Below, in pieces: positions 1-9,348 of a stretch of 64,000 bases of DNA (the first letter of the stretch is position 1; each line of letters begins with the position of its first letter). Under the pieces are notes generated by a model that did no database searches, was not told the origin of the DNA, and saw nothing but the letters and a program-made list of their open reading frames with translations. Position numbers and translations under genes: made by a program. Source of the DNA: JAGWBJ01 sp964291465 (GTDB lineage: Bacteria > Chloroflexota > Dehalococcoidia > Lucifugimonadales > JAGWBF01). Where the stretch lies: positions 62,001-126,000 of the forward strand of contig OZ219937.1 in the NCBI GenBank assembly GCA_964291465.2. Direction: 5' to 3'.

Positions 1-735
1 CCTGGCGCCCTCGGTGATGAGGACGCCGCTGCCCTTCAGGGTGGTGGGATGGTACTGGACCATCTCCATGTCCATGAGCAGCGCCCCGGCGTTGTAGGCC
101 AGGGCCATGCCGTCCCCCGTAACGATGAGGGCGTTGGTGCTCGGCTCGTAGGCCCTGCCCACGCCGCCCGTGGCCAGGATAACCGTCTTGGCCCGGATGA
201 CGTAGAGGCGGCCGGTGCGTATCTCCATCGCCACCACGCCGCAGCACTCGCCGTCCTCCAGGACGAGCCTGGTGACGAACCACTCCTCGTAGCTGGCGAC
301 CTGGGACTTCATGAGCTGCTCGTGGAGCACATGGAGCATGGCCTGGCCCGTGAAGTCGGCGACGAAGAAGGTCCTGGCCCGGCGCTGGCCCCCGAAGGAC
401 CTGGTGCCCAGCCGCCCTTCGTCGTCCCGGTTGAAGATCACCCCCATGTGCTCCATGGAGATGAGCTCCTCGCCGGCGACCTTGCACATCAGCTCGATGG
501 CGTCCTGGTCCCCCAGGTAGTCGCTGCCCTTGACCGTGTCGAAGGCGTGCTCCTCCCAGCTATCGCCCCGGTCCACCAGGGCGGCGTTGATGCCCCCCTG
601 GGCGGCGTTGGAGTGGCTCCTCACCGGGTACACCTTGGATATGATCCCGACGTCGGCGCCCGACTGGGCGGCGGCCAGGGCGGCCCTCATGCCCGCCAGG
701 CCCGCGCCAATCACCAGTACGTCGTGTTCAAGCAT
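1..735 (-). CDS. sdhA: Succinate dehydrogenase/fumarate reductase flavoprotein subunit, 5' part
   Basis: FAD-binding subunit of succinate dehydrogenase or fumarate reductase, which interconverts succinate and fumarate at the membrane. Only the first 245 codons are present; the gene runs off the left edge of the window. The N-terminus has a Rossmann FAD-binding motif (GAGLAGMRAA), followed by RSHSNAAQGGI, which corresponds to the segment with the FAD-linking histidine region in this family, and QYHPT near the visible end. The ATG at 735 has AAGGAG five bases upstream. The Nudix gene lies just upstream on the same strand. The visible part does not distinguish SdhA from FrdA. Confidence 0.88.
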   Translation of the reverse strand, partial: MLEHDVLVIGAGLAGMRAALAAAQSGADVGIISKVYPVRSHSNAAQGGINAALVDRGDSWEEHAFDTVKGSDYLGDQDAIELMCKVAGEELISMEHMGVIFNRDDEGRLGTRSFGGQRRARTFFVADFTGQAMLHVLHEQLMKSQVASYEEWFVTRLVLEDGECCGVVAMEIRTGRLYVIRAKTVILATGGVGRAYEPSTNALIVTGDGMALAYNAGALLMDMEMVQYHPTTLKGSGVLITEGAR

Positions 736-759
736 GGGCTTCTCCTTGGATTCAAGAGG

Positions 760-1301
760 CTATTGGCGGTCCAGGACCAGCAGGAGCGACGCGATGCTCT
801 TGGCGTCCCTGATCTCGCCCCGGCGTATCAGGTCGGGCGCGCCGCTCAAGGGCACTCTCACCACCTCGATGTTCTCGTCCTCGTCCGGGCTGAGGGCCCC
901 CGGCCGGAGGCCCCTGGCCACGTAGGCATGCATCAGCTCGGTGCAGAAACCGGGGGTCGTCCAGAAGCTGCACAGGTGCGCCAGCTCCCCGGCCACGTAC
1001 CCAGTCTCCTCCCGGAGCTCCCGTTGGGCCGCGTCCTGCGGGCTCTCCCCGGGGTCCATCCCCCCCGCGGGCACCTCCAGAAGGGTCTCCTCCACGGGCT
1101 TCCTGTACTGCCGCACCATCACCACGTTGCCGTCGTCGTCCAGCGGGACGACGCACACGCAGGGGACGTGCTCGACTATCTCCCTGGTGCCAGCCTTCCC
1201 TGGGGCAGGCTTACGGTGTCCACGCGCAGGTTCACGATCTTGCCTTCGTAAGCAACCCGGCTGTCAACTGACGGCTCGTCTTGTGGAGAGGAGTTGCGCA
1301 A
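760..1301 (-). CDS. Nudix hydrolase, ADP-ribose pyrophosphatase type (frameshifted)
   Basis: Predicted Nudix pyrophosphatase acting on ADP-ribose or a related nucleoside diphosphate sugar. The Nudix box is visible as G-x5-E-x7-REETGY around 1020-1080. The N-terminal part (SRVAYEGKIVNLRVDTV, then LPQGRL) is in a different frame from the rest, which resumes at TREIVEHVP; a single missing base near 1187 (GC for GCC) restores the usual family sequence. The start is probably the TTG at 1301, two bases after the nadK stop. A gene caller would report only the downstream fragment from the GTG at 1158. It lies between nadK and the flavoprotein gene, all on the same strand. Confidence 0.82.
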
Positions 1302-1303
1302 GG

Positions 1304-2194
1304 CTAGTACTGTATGGCCCTCGTGCTGCTCTGGCCGCCGCCGAACCCCAGGCGCCTGGTGAGGGTCTCGTAGTAGTGGGTGGCCGGGTGGGCCCGGAGA
1401 AACAGCGCCCTCAGGTGGCTCTGCTGCACCAGCACGCCGTCTCCCGCCAGCAGCTCCCTGTCCTGGAACCCGTCCACGCTGAGCATGGCCTGGTGGTCCG
1501 TGTCCACCTCCAGCTCCACCACCGAGGAGCCGGGCAGCACCAGCGCCGGGGCCATCCCCACGTGGGGCGCCACGGACTTGAGTATGATGTCGGTGGCATG
1601 GGGGGCCAGGATCGGTCCGCCGACGGCCAGGTTGTACCCCGTGCTGCCCGTGGCGGTGGACACGATCACGGCGTCGGCCCGGAAGTCCGTCAGGTGGGCC
1701 CCGTCTATGGCAGTGCGCACCTGCACGACCCGGGAGGTGGCGCCCCTGCCCACGACGGCGTCGTTCAGGGCATGGTACACCCCGTTGGATGCCCCGGCCC
1801 CGTTCGTCCTTCCCGCCCGTGCGACTTCGACCCTCAGCATGGACCGTCCCTCGACCCTTGCCGTCCCCTCCAGGTAGCTGGGGACCGAGTCCAGCGCCTC
1901 GTCGGCCTCCAGCTCCGTCATGAACCCCAGGCGCCCCATGTTGACCCCGAGGATGGGTATTTCGTTGGGCGCCGTGACGGTGGCCGCGCGGATGATGGTC
2001 CCGTCGCCGCCGACCGTGACGACAATGTCCGTGCCCCGGACATCGGGCATGCCGGGGCTCACGTCGGAGGTCGAGCAGACCCACGACCTGTCCTGGAGGT
2101 CCAACCGTTCGATCAGGGCCGACGCCATTTCCAGGGCCTCGGCCTGACCGTACTTATAGATAAACCCTACCTTACCTGTGGACTTCGACGTCAC
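1304..2194 (-). CDS. nadK: NAD kinase
   Basis: Phosphorylates NAD to NADP in the cytoplasm. The 296-residue protein has the diagnostic GGDGT motif at residues 62-66, the following NMGRLGFMTE segment, and a TGSTGYN motif in the C-terminal half that belongs to the substrate-binding domain. The length fits the bacterial family. It is followed immediately by the Nudix gene (two bases to its probable start), so the two are likely co-transcribed. The 155 bases upstream, between this gene and the end of nuoN, hold nothing I recognise. Confidence 0.93.
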   Translation of the reverse strand: MTSKSTGKVGFIYKYGQAEALEMASALIERLDLQDRSWVCSTSDVSPGMPDVRGTDIVVTVGGDGTIIRAATVTAPNEIPILGVNMGRLGFMTELEADEALDSVPSYLEGTARVEGRSMLRVEVARAGRTNGAGASNGVYHALNDAVVGRGATSRVVQVRTAIDGAHLTDFRADAVIVSTATGSTGYNLAVGGPILAPHATDIILKSVAPHVGMAPALVLPGSSVVELEVDTDHQAMLSVDGFQDRELLAGDGVLVQQSHLRALFLRAHPATHYYETLTRRLGFGGGQSSTRAIQY

Positions 2195-2349
2195 CCCGCC
2201 CCTTCAGACCTCGATCGTCGGCGCCGCATCCGCCCGGGAGCGGCCTTGGAATACCCCCGGCGGCAGGCCACCGGCAGTCTAGCATCGGTACGAACGGGTG
2301 TCAACAAAACGGGCCTCGCGCAAGGGGCAGCCCGATCGCCAGCCCGCGC

Positions 2350-3857
2350 CTAGACCAGGTTGCCCACGGCGATCTCGGCCAGCCGGAGCAGGGGGCCGGG
2401 GTAGACCCCCACGAACAACACCGCCAGCACCGATAGCCCCAGGGCCAGCCGGAAGGGGTGGGAGGACGGCAGCCGCTCCTCCGAGGCCGGGGCGTCCAGG
2501 TACATGACCCGCACGACCCGCAGGTAGTAGTAGGCCGACACCACGCTATTGACCACGCCGACGATGGCGAGCCACGCCAGGTCGCTGTTCACCGCAGCCG
2601 TGAAGATGTACAGCTTGGAGATGAAGATGCCCGTGGGCGGCACCCCCACCAAAGCCACCAGCGCCAGCGCCAGCGCAAAGGCCACGAAGGGGCCCTCCGG
2701 GCCATCCCCGCGAAGTCGCTTATCTGATCGCTGCCGGTCTTGTTGGAAATGGCAATGATTGCAAAGAAGGCGGCCAGGTTGGTCGCCGCGTAGGCGCCCA
2801 GGTAGAAGAGAATGCTGCTGGGCCCCAGGATGCTGTCCCCGGGGTCGCCCGAGGTCCGGGACGCCACGGCGGCCAGGCCCACCAGCAGGTAGCCGGCGTG
2901 GGCGATGGTACTGTACCCCAGCAGGCGCTTGATGTTGCTCTGGGACACCGCCACCAGGTTCCCCACGGTCATGGAGGCGGCGGCCAGGGCGGCGAACAGG
3001 ATGTGCCAGTCCACCTCGAAGGCCCCGAAGCTGGTGTAGAAGACGCGAAGCAGCACGGCGAACCCCGCCGCTTTGCTGGCCACCGAGAGGTAGGCCGTCA
3101 CCGGGGTCGGCGCCCCTTCGTACACGTCGGGGACCCACATCTGGAAGGGCACCGCGGAGATCTTGAAGCCGAAGCCGGCAATCATGAGGACTATGCCCAC
3201 CAGCATGGCGTAGCTGCCGAAGGGCGTGCCGTCGGACATGGAGGCGGAGAGCGCCTCGCCGATGTCCGGCAGGTACGTGCTGCCCGTGAAGCCGAACACC
3301 AGGGCCATACCGTAAAGCAGCAGCCCGGAGCTTACCGCGCTGAGGACCAGGAACTTGATCCCCGCCTCGCTGGACCGGGACGTCATCAGGAAGGCCGCCA
3401 GGGCCGCCAGCGGCAGCGCCGTCAGCTCGAGGGAGATGTAGAGGGTTATAAGCTCTCCCGCGGCCGCCAGCAGCATCATCCCCGTGGCCGACATGAGGAT
3501 CAGCCCGTAGTACTCTCCCTGGTAGCGGGACATCTTCCCGACGTAGTCCGTCGACGCCAGCACGATGAGGGCCACCACGCCGATGACCAGGAACTTGAAG
3601 AAGAGGGCGAACTGGTCCACCGTCAACGCTGCCCTGGACTCGGCGAGATCGAAGATGCCCGCCAGCTGGCCGCTCGGCGCCTGGCTCACGTCCACCCACA
3701 ACCATATGCTCAGTCCCAGGGGGATGAGGAGGCCCAGCACCGATGCCAGGGCCAGGAAGCCCTTCCGGCTCACCACCAGGTCCAGGAGGATGACGAAGGT
3801 CGCCACGCCAACCATGGCCACCTCGGGGGAGAGGAGTCGCAGGTCCTCCCAGGTCAT
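2350..3857 (-). CDS. nuoN: NADH-quinone oxidoreductase subunit N (frameshifted)
   Basis: Antiporter-like, proton-pumping membrane subunit of respiratory complex I. It begins MTWEDLRLLSPEVAMVG and consists almost entirely of hydrophobic helices typical of the NuoL/M/N family. The first part is open to a point near 2697, where the frame breaks after DFAGMARRAP. One extra C in the run GGGCCCC would join it to VAFALALALVALVGVPPTG, a conserved antiporter segment, and on to the C-terminus at 2350. Joined, it is about 500 residues, normal for NuoN. It overlaps nuoM by four bases (ATGA) and is the last gene of the operon. Confidence 0.9.
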
Positions 3858-5398
3858 CGGACCGCCTCCAACCCCTGCACCACCTGTAGGATGGGCTCTA
3901 CGCCTGCGTCAAACACGTCGGTGATCAGGGCCGGGTAGAACCCCACAACCACGATGCTGACCACCAGCACCCCCAGGGGTATGGCCTCCACCAGCGCGGC
4001 GTCGCCGATGGAGGAGAAGCGCTCCCTGGCGGGTCCAAACATGACCCGCTCGATCATCCACAGTATGTACGCGGCGGCCAGCACGATCCCGCACACCGCC
4101 AGCACCGTGGGCCACGGGAAGGCCTCGAAGGAGCCGAGGAACACCAGCACCTCGGCCACGAATCCGCTGAGCCCGGGCAGTCCCAGCGACGCCAGGCCCG
4201 CTATCAGGAACACGGTGGCTATGACGGGCATCCGGCCCGCGAGACCTCCCAGGTCCGGGATATAGCGGGTGTGGGCCTTGTCGTACACCAGCCCGACCAG
4301 GAGGAACAGGAGCCCGGTGATGGTGCCGTGGGCGAACATCTGCATGTTGGCCCCAGACAGGGCCACGCTGGAAGCCGGCCCCCCGCCGACGGCCACCGCC
4401 ACGCCCAGCATGACGAGCCCCATGTGGCTCACGCTGCTGTAGGCGATGAGCCGCTTCAGGTCCGTCTGGCGGATGGTGACCGCCGCGCCGTACAGCACGC
4501 TTACCACCGCCAGCACCACCAGCGCCCAGGAGAAGGCCTCCGCCCCGTCCAGGTCGGGGAACATGCCCACCGAGACACGGATCAGCCCGTATCCGCCCAT
4601 CTTCAGGAGCACCCCCGCCAGCATCACGCTCACCGCCGTCGGGGCGTCGGTGTGGGCGTCGGGCAGCCACGTGTGGACGGGCCACACGGGGAGCTTGATG
4701 GCGAAGGCGGCCACGAAGAACCAGAAGAGGACCCCGATGGGTATGACGGTGCGGGCGGCGTCGATGCCGTTCTCCGACAGATAGACCATGTCGAAGGTGC
4801 CGTCGATGGGCGTCGCGTACACGGCGACGATGGCCACCAGCATGAAGGCGCTTCCCAGGATGGTGAAGATCAGGAACTTCATAGCCGAGTACTCTTTACG
4901 GCCCGTCCCCCAGATGGAGATCAACAGGTACATGGGCAGGAGCTCAAGCTCCCAGAACAGGAAGAAGAGCAGGAAGTCCAGGGACACGAACACCCCCAGG
5001 ACCGCCGTCTGCAGCACCAGGAGCCAGATGAAGTACTCCCGTACGCGCAGCTTGACGTTCCAGGACGCCAGCACGGCGCAGAAGCCCAACAACCCGGTCA
5101 GCAGCACCATCGGGGCGCTGAGGCCGTCCACCCCCAGGTGGTAGCTGGCCGAGAACGTATCGTTGCTGAAGAAGGTGCCGACGCCTATCCAGTCGAGCCG
5201 GTCGACGAGCTGGAACCGCTCGGCCCCCTCGCCGCGGTCGAACAGGGAGAAGACGGTGACGGACAGCGCCAGCTCCACCACCGCCACGGCGACGGCAAAC
5301 GCGCGCACCAGCACGTCGCTCCGCAACACGGCGGCGATGACCAGCGCCCCCAGCAAGGGGACGAACACGGTGGCAGTCAGTAGCCCGTTGAATTCCAT
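3854..5398 (-). CDS. nuoM: NADH-quinone oxidoreductase subunit M
   Basis: Proton-pumping antiporter-like membrane subunit of complex I. The 514 residues form about 14 hydrophobic helices. Recognisable family segments include FWELELLPMYLLI with its pumping glutamate, LPDAHTDAPTAVSVMLAG, and KRLIAYSSVSHMG. The length is normal. It overlaps nuoN by four bases and lies 48 bases downstream of nuoL, inside the nuo operon. Confidence 0.95.
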   Translation of the reverse strand: MEFNGLLTATVFVPLLGALVIAAVLRSDVLVRAFAVAVAVVELALSVTVFSLFDRGEGAERFQLVDRLDWIGVGTFFSNDTFSASYHLGVDGLSAPMVLLTGLLGFCAVLASWNVKLRVREYFIWLLVLQTAVLGVFVSLDFLLFFLFWELELLPMYLLISIWGTGRKEYSAMKFLIFTILGSAFMLVAIVAVYATPIDGTFDMVYLSENGIDAARTVIPIGVLFWFFVAAFAIKLPVWPVHTWLPDAHTDAPTAVSVMLAGVLLKMGGYGLIRVSVGMFPDLDGAEAFSWALVVLAVVSVLYGAAVTIRQTDLKRLIAYSSVSHMGLVMLGVAVAVGGGPASSVALSGANMQMFAHGTITGLLFLLVGLVYDKAHTRYIPDLGGLAGRMPVIATVFLIAGLASLGLPGLSGFVAEVLVFLGSFEAFPWPTVLAVCGIVLAAAYILWMIERVMFGPARERFSSIGDAALVEAIPLGVLVVSIVVVGFYPALITDVFDAGVEPILQVVQGLEAVR

Positions 5399-5446
5399 TG
5401 CGCTAGGCGTTCATACCCCGGCCCAGTGCCGGCCGGGCAATGCTCC

Positions 5447-7444
5447 CTACCCCCAAATCAGGTATGCCCCCACTATCACCGCCACCCCCACCGTGGCGAC
5501 GGCGGCGTACCCCTGGACCTGCCCGGCCTGGACGAGGCTGATGGCCCGGCCTATGTTGCGCGAGAACCAGCCGGCGAACTCCGCCACGTTGTCCACGATC
5601 CACCGGTCGAACCAGTCCAGGGTGCCGGCGATGGCCCTGTAGAACAGCCGGTAGGCCACCTGCCCCTCGAACAGATGGTCCATGTAGTACCGCTCCGCAA
5701 GCAGCCGCTGCGTCGCCCTGAAGGGCCAGCCCAGCCCGTCCAGCGACACCCTGGGCCACACGTACAGCAGCGTCGCCACGCCGATTCCCCCGGCGGCGAC
5801 CAACACCGAGATGGAGGCCAGGGGGAAGCTGAACTTCTCCAACGCCACCGCCGCAACCCCGGGGCCGACGATGAAGTCGTTGAACCAGTGGGGAGCGACC
5901 CCCAGGAACCCGTCCTTGAACCCCAGCGGGTTCACCAGGTAGCCCGACACCACGGCCGCCAGGGCCAGGACCAGCATGGGCCCGACCATGGACGGCGGGG
6001 ACTCGGCCAGGTGCACGTCATGGGAACCCGCCGCGGGCGCGCCCTCCCCCTGCTCCTGGAGCTCCCTCTCCGCGCCGCCTCTGAACTGCCCGTGGAAGGT
6101 CATGTATATCATGCGGAAGGCATACACGGCCGTCAGGAACACGGCGACTATCAGCAGCCAGAACACCACGGCGTCCACCGTCCCGTGGCCCCGCCACGCG
6201 TGCAGCAGTATCTCGTCCTTGCTCCAGAAGCCCGACAGCGGGAATATGCCCGCCAGGCTCAGGGCCCCTATCAGGGTCGCGGCGTAGGTCCAGGGCATCA
6301 CCCGCCGCAGGCCGCCCATGTACCGCATGTCGAAGGTGCCGGCCGCGTGGTTGACGCTCCCGGCGCCCATGAACAGCAAGCACTTGAAGAAGGCGTGGTT
6401 GAACAGGTGGAAGATGGCCGCGCCGAAGGCTCCCACGCCCAGGGCCGCCATCATATACCCGAGCTGGCTCACGGTGGAGTAGGCCATGACGCGCTTGATG
6501 TCGTTGGACGCCAACCCCATCGTGGCCGAGAAGATGGCCGTGAACGCGCCCACGACGGCAACCGCGCTCATCGCGTCCTGGGAGGCCTCGAACACGGGGA
6601 AGAACCGGGCCACCAGGAACACCCCCGCCGCGACCATGGTCGCGGCGTGTATGAGGGAGCTGACGGGGGTCGGGCCCTCCATGGCGTCGGGCAGCCAGAC
6701 GTGCAGCGGGAACTGGGCCGACTTCCCCGCGGCCCCGGCGAAGATGCCCACCGCCAGCCACGTAACGGCCATGCTGCCCAGGAGGCCCATCCCGATCCCC
6801 TGGTGGATGTCCGCGATCTCCAGGGGGTTCAACCCGGCGTCGTTGAAGGTCGACCCGTTGAAGAACAGGTACAGGATGGCCAGTAGGAAGCCCACGTCCC
6901 CGATCCGCGTCACCAGGAACGCCTTCTTGGCCGCGGCCGCGGCCGCGGGGCGGTTGTACCAGAACCCGATGAGCAGGTAGGAGCACACTCCCACCAGCTC
7001 CCAGAACACGTAGAGCTGCACGATGTTGCTGGACACCACCAGGCCCACCATGGACGCGGTGAAAAGGCACATCACGGCAAAGTAGCGGGGGTAGCCCGGG
7101 TCGCCCTTCATGTAGCCCATGGAGTAGACCTGCACCATGAGGCTGACGCCCGTCACCACCACCAGCATCACCGCCGTGAGGTGGTCCACCATCAGCCCCA
7201 CCCGTATCTCCAACGCCCCGACGGTGAGCCACGGGTGGGAGGCGAACTCCAGGTCCGCGCGACCCTCGATGGCCGAGTAGAGCAGCCACGACGACAGGCC
7301 CAGGGACCCGGCGATGGCCAGGATGGTGACGTAGGCGCTCTGCTGGGGGTGACCCTTGAGGAAGGGCCGCATGACCAGCGAAATCAGAAGAAACGCCGCC
7401 AGCGGCAGGAAGAATATAGCCCAGACGGCCCCTTCGGAGATCAC
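5447..7444 (-). CDS. nuoL: NADH-quinone oxidoreductase subunit L
   Basis: Largest antiporter-like subunit of complex I; its C-terminal lateral helix normally spans the membrane arm. The protein carries FWELVGVCSYLLIGFWY, LPDAMEGPTPVSSLIHAATMV and AYSTVSQLGYM, all typical of NuoL. I chose the GTG at 7444 because AAGGA lies seven bases upstream and the protein then begins with the expected hydrophobic helix (ISEGAVWAIFFLPL), giving 665 residues. An ATG at 7510 would add 22 unconvincing residues. It follows a small soluble-protein gene that separates it from nuoK. Confidence 0.93.
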   Translation of the reverse strand: MISEGAVWAIFFLPLAAFLLISLVMRPFLKGHPQQSAYVTILAIAGSLGLSSWLLYSAIEGRADLEFASHPWLTVGALEIRVGLMVDHLTAVMLVVVTGVSLMVQVYSMGYMKGDPGYPRYFAVMCLFTASMVGLVVSSNIVQLYVFWELVGVCSYLLIGFWYNRPAAAAAAKKAFLVTRIGDVGFLLAILYLFFNGSTFNDAGLNPLEIADIHQGIGMGLLGSMAVTWLAVGIFAGAAGKSAQFPLHVWLPDAMEGPTPVSSLIHAATMVAAGVFLVARFFPVFEASQDAMSAVAVVGAFTAIFSATMGLASNDIKRVMAYSTVSQLGYMMAALGVGAFGAAIFHLFNHAFFKCLLFMGAGSVNHAAGTFDMRYMGGLRRVMPWTYAATLIGALSLAGIFPLSGFWSKDEILLHAWRGHGTVDAVVFWLLIVAVFLTAVYAFRMIYMTFHGQFRGGAERELQEQGEGAPAAGSHDVHLAESPPSMVGPMLVLALAAVVSGYLVNPLGFKDGFLGVAPHWFNDFIVGPGVAAVALEKFSFPLASISVLVAAGGIGVATLLYVWPRVSLDGLGWPFRATQRLLAERYYMDHLFEGQVAYRLFYRAIAGTLDWFDRWIVDNVAEFAGWFSRNIGRAISLVQAGQVQGYAAVATVGVAVIVGAYLIWG

Positions 7445-7523
7445 CCGTCTATCCTTGACGACGGGGACGACTGGGCCGGCATGCCCGACCGGGGCCCCTG
7501 CAGGAGCCAAAACCCGAAGTCGA

Positions 7524-7718
7524 TCATAGCTTCCTGAGAATCTCCTCTGCCACGTGCTCCCTGCCCCGGGGCACCATGATGCGGAAGGTAGACCGCTCGC
7601 TCCAGTCCAGGATGTCTCCGTCGTTGAGTATGCGGACAGGCAGGCCTTCGCCCTCGAACACCTCTTTCCACATCTCGGCGGTTATCAGGCTCGTCACCCT
7701 TTTGAACTCTGTCCACAT
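7524..7718 (-). CDS. Small DUF2007-like protein inside the nuo operon
   Basis: A 64-residue soluble protein beginning MWTEFKRVTSLITAEMW. The composition and a segment around GLPVRILNDGD resemble the small 'putative signal transducing protein' family (DUF2007), whose members track a local sequence context and have no firm function. It sits between nuoK and nuoL in the same direction, with 85 bases to nuoK and 79 to nuoL, so it is probably co-transcribed with complex I. It has no membrane segment and no cysteine. The family assignment is tentative; that it is a real gene is likely from position and coding character. Confidence 0.6.
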   Translation of the reverse strand: MWTEFKRVTSLITAEMWKEVFEGEGLPVRILNDGDILDWSERSTFRIMVPRGREHVAEEILRKL

Positions 7719-7803
7719 ATCTGCGCTGCTTCCGTCGCCCCGTCTCCCCGAAAAGAGAGGCAGGCTCCTGCCTCCCGTGGGGACGGCGATGAGAGAGGGC
7801 TCC

Positions 7804-8133
7804 CTACCTCCGCATCAGGTTGGCCTGGCTAACGTCCACCGTCTCCCTGTTCCGGTAGAGGGCGATGACGATGCCCAGCCCGAGGGCTATCTCCGCCGCG
7901 GCCACGGCTATTATGAACAGGGCGAACACCTGCCCGGTCAGTATGAGCCCCAGCTGCGCGTCCACTCCCGCGGGCTCCACGTACTTGGCGAAGGCAACCA
8001 GGGCGACGTTGACGGCGTTGAACATCAGCTCGACGGACATGAGCACCGTGATGACGTTGCGCCGGGCCATCGCCCCGTAGAGGCCGATGGAGAATAGCAC
8101 CGCGGAGACGATGAGGAGCTGCTCTAGGCCCAT
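7804..8133 (-). CDS. nuoK: NADH-quinone oxidoreductase subunit K
   Basis: Small membrane subunit of complex I with three transmembrane helices. The 109-residue protein contains SIGLYGAMARRNVITVLMS and VELMFNAVNVALVAF, the NuoK segment that carries the conserved membrane glutamate, and a second acidic residue in AEIALGLGIVIALYR. Length is normal for the family. It lies seven bases downstream of nuoJ. Confidence 0.95.
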   Translation of the reverse strand: MGLEQLLIVSAVLFSIGLYGAMARRNVITVLMSVELMFNAVNVALVAFAKYVEPAGVDAQLGLILTGQVFALFIIAVAAAEIALGLGIVIALYRNRETVDVSQANLMRR

Positions 8134-8140
8134 TCCCGCG

Positions 8141-8704
8141 TCACCTCTCCCGCACCAGGACCAGCGCGCCTATCACCGCCGCCAGCAACAGGACGGACGC
8201 GATCTCGAAGGGCAGCACGAAGTCGTTGATGAGCAGCTCTCCCAGGCCGGACCGGTCCGCCGCCGGTCCGATGCTCGCCCGTTCGTCGTCGGGTATGCCC
8301 CCCACCGAGTTGGTCTGCACCATTTCGATGCTCTCGGCAAGCTCGGTGCGGTCCGACAGCAGGCTCCAGTCCGTGTCCACCGCCACGAACACCAGGGCCG
8401 CCAGTATCAGGGCGGGGAGCACCACCGCCACCGGCTGGAGCCGGTTGGGCAAATTCCCAAGCTGCACGTCTCTCGTCAGCATGATGGCAAATATGATGAG
8501 GATGGCGATGGCCCCGGCATAGATCAGCACCTGCACCACCGCCAGGAACTCCGCGTTCATCATGACGTACAGCCCGGCCACGGCCAGAAACACCACCACC
8601 AGCATCAGGGCCGCCCGAAACACGTCCCGCAGCAGCACGACGGCAAGGGCCGACACGATGGCCGCAACGGACAGTATCCAGAAGATGACGTCCTGAAAGA
8701 GCAT
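8141..8704 (-). CDS. nuoJ: NADH-quinone oxidoreductase subunit J
   Basis: Membrane subunit of complex I that takes part in coupling quinone reduction to proton pumping. The ATG at 8704 gives 187 residues with five hydrophobic segments. EFLAVVQVLIYAGAIAIL is the typical NuoJ helix with a pi-bulge. A polar insertion of about 50 residues (roughly 115-165) precedes the last helix. An upstream in-frame start at 8866 would read through the nuoI coding region and is rejected. It follows nuoI by eight bases. Confidence 0.93.
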   Translation of the reverse strand: MLFQDVIFWILSVAAIVSALAVVLLRDVFRAALMLVVVFLAVAGLYVMMNAEFLAVVQVLIYAGAIAILIIFAIMLTRDVQLGNLPNRLQPVAVVLPALILAALVFVAVDTDWSLLSDRTELAESIEMVQTNSVGGIPDDERASIGPAADRSGLGELLINDFVLPFEIASVLLLAAVIGALVLVRER

Positions 8705-8712
8705 TCTGCCCG

Positions 8713-9345
8713 CTACTCTTCCCGGCCGCCTTCGGCGGCGCCCGGTCCGGCGCCCACGCCTATGCGCCGGGTAAGGGGCCGGGGCTTCCTGGCGTTCTCG
8801 GGGAACTTTCCGCCCGCCTTTTCGTCCTGGTGCCAGGTCCAGCCTTCCCTGCCGACCTCCCGCCACGACTGGGGCTGGCCCTCATGGGGATTGTACCCGG
8901 ACCCCTCCAGCTGGGGGCGGAACCAGGTGCTGGGCCGCTTCTCGGCCTGCCGCAGCTCGTCGATGGGGATCACCAGCTTGCTCCGCTCGTACCTGCCCCT
9001 CTCGAATCCGCTGCCCATGAAGAGGGCGTCGTAGGGGCACGCCTCGACACAGAGGCCACAGAACATGCAGCGGCCGATGTCGATGTCGAACACCTCCAGG
9101 TTGTACTTGTCACCCTCCTGGGGAGCGGTGCCACTGGGTTCCGTTACTATTTTGATAATGCCCAGCGGGCAGTACTTGGCGCAGGAGGCGCACCCCGTGC
9201 ACCGCTCCTCGTACCACGCGAACTCCTCGCCGCGGAACCGCGGGTGCTGCGGCACCCGCTCCTCGGGGTACTGGATGGTGAAGGGCTTACGAAACAGGTT
9301 TTTGAAGGTGACCGCCAGGCCCTTGGCAAGACCGAAACCGTACAC
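8713..9345 (-). CDS. nuoI: NADH-quinone oxidoreductase subunit I
   Basis: Peripheral-arm subunit of complex I that carries two [4Fe-4S] clusters (N6a and N6b) and passes electrons towards NuoB. Both ferredoxin motifs are visible: C-T-G-C-A-S-C-A-K-Y-C-P, and C-M-F-C-G-L-C-V-E-A-C-P. The 210-residue length includes a longer charged C-terminal tail than minimal NuoI proteins. It lies three bases downstream of nuoH. Because no nuoEFG genes are present, electrons probably reach this subunit from ferredoxin or another donor rather than from an NADH module. Confidence 0.95.
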   Translation of the reverse strand: MYGFGLAKGLAVTFKNLFRKPFTIQYPEERVPQHPRFRGEEFAWYEERCTGCASCAKYCPLGIIKIVTEPSGTAPQEGDKYNLEVFDIDIGRCMFCGLCVEACPYDALFMGSGFERGRYERSKLVIPIDELRQAEKRPSTWFRPQLEGSGYNPHEGQPQSWREVGREGWTWHQDEKAGGKFPENARKPRPLTRRIGVGAGPGAAEGGREE

Positions 9346-9348
9346 TCG

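Noticed and set aside
49..1251. Large plus-strand open frames opposite sdhA, nuo and other genes
   Set aside because: High G+C gives long antisense frames. Their products are Arg/Pro/Gly/His-rich with no family features, while the opposite strand encodes conserved proteins.
2589..3857. nuoN, nuoD, glnS, lutA, lutB and DUF262 fragments as separate genes
   Set aside because: Each pair of fragments joins into one normal-length family member with a single-base correction.
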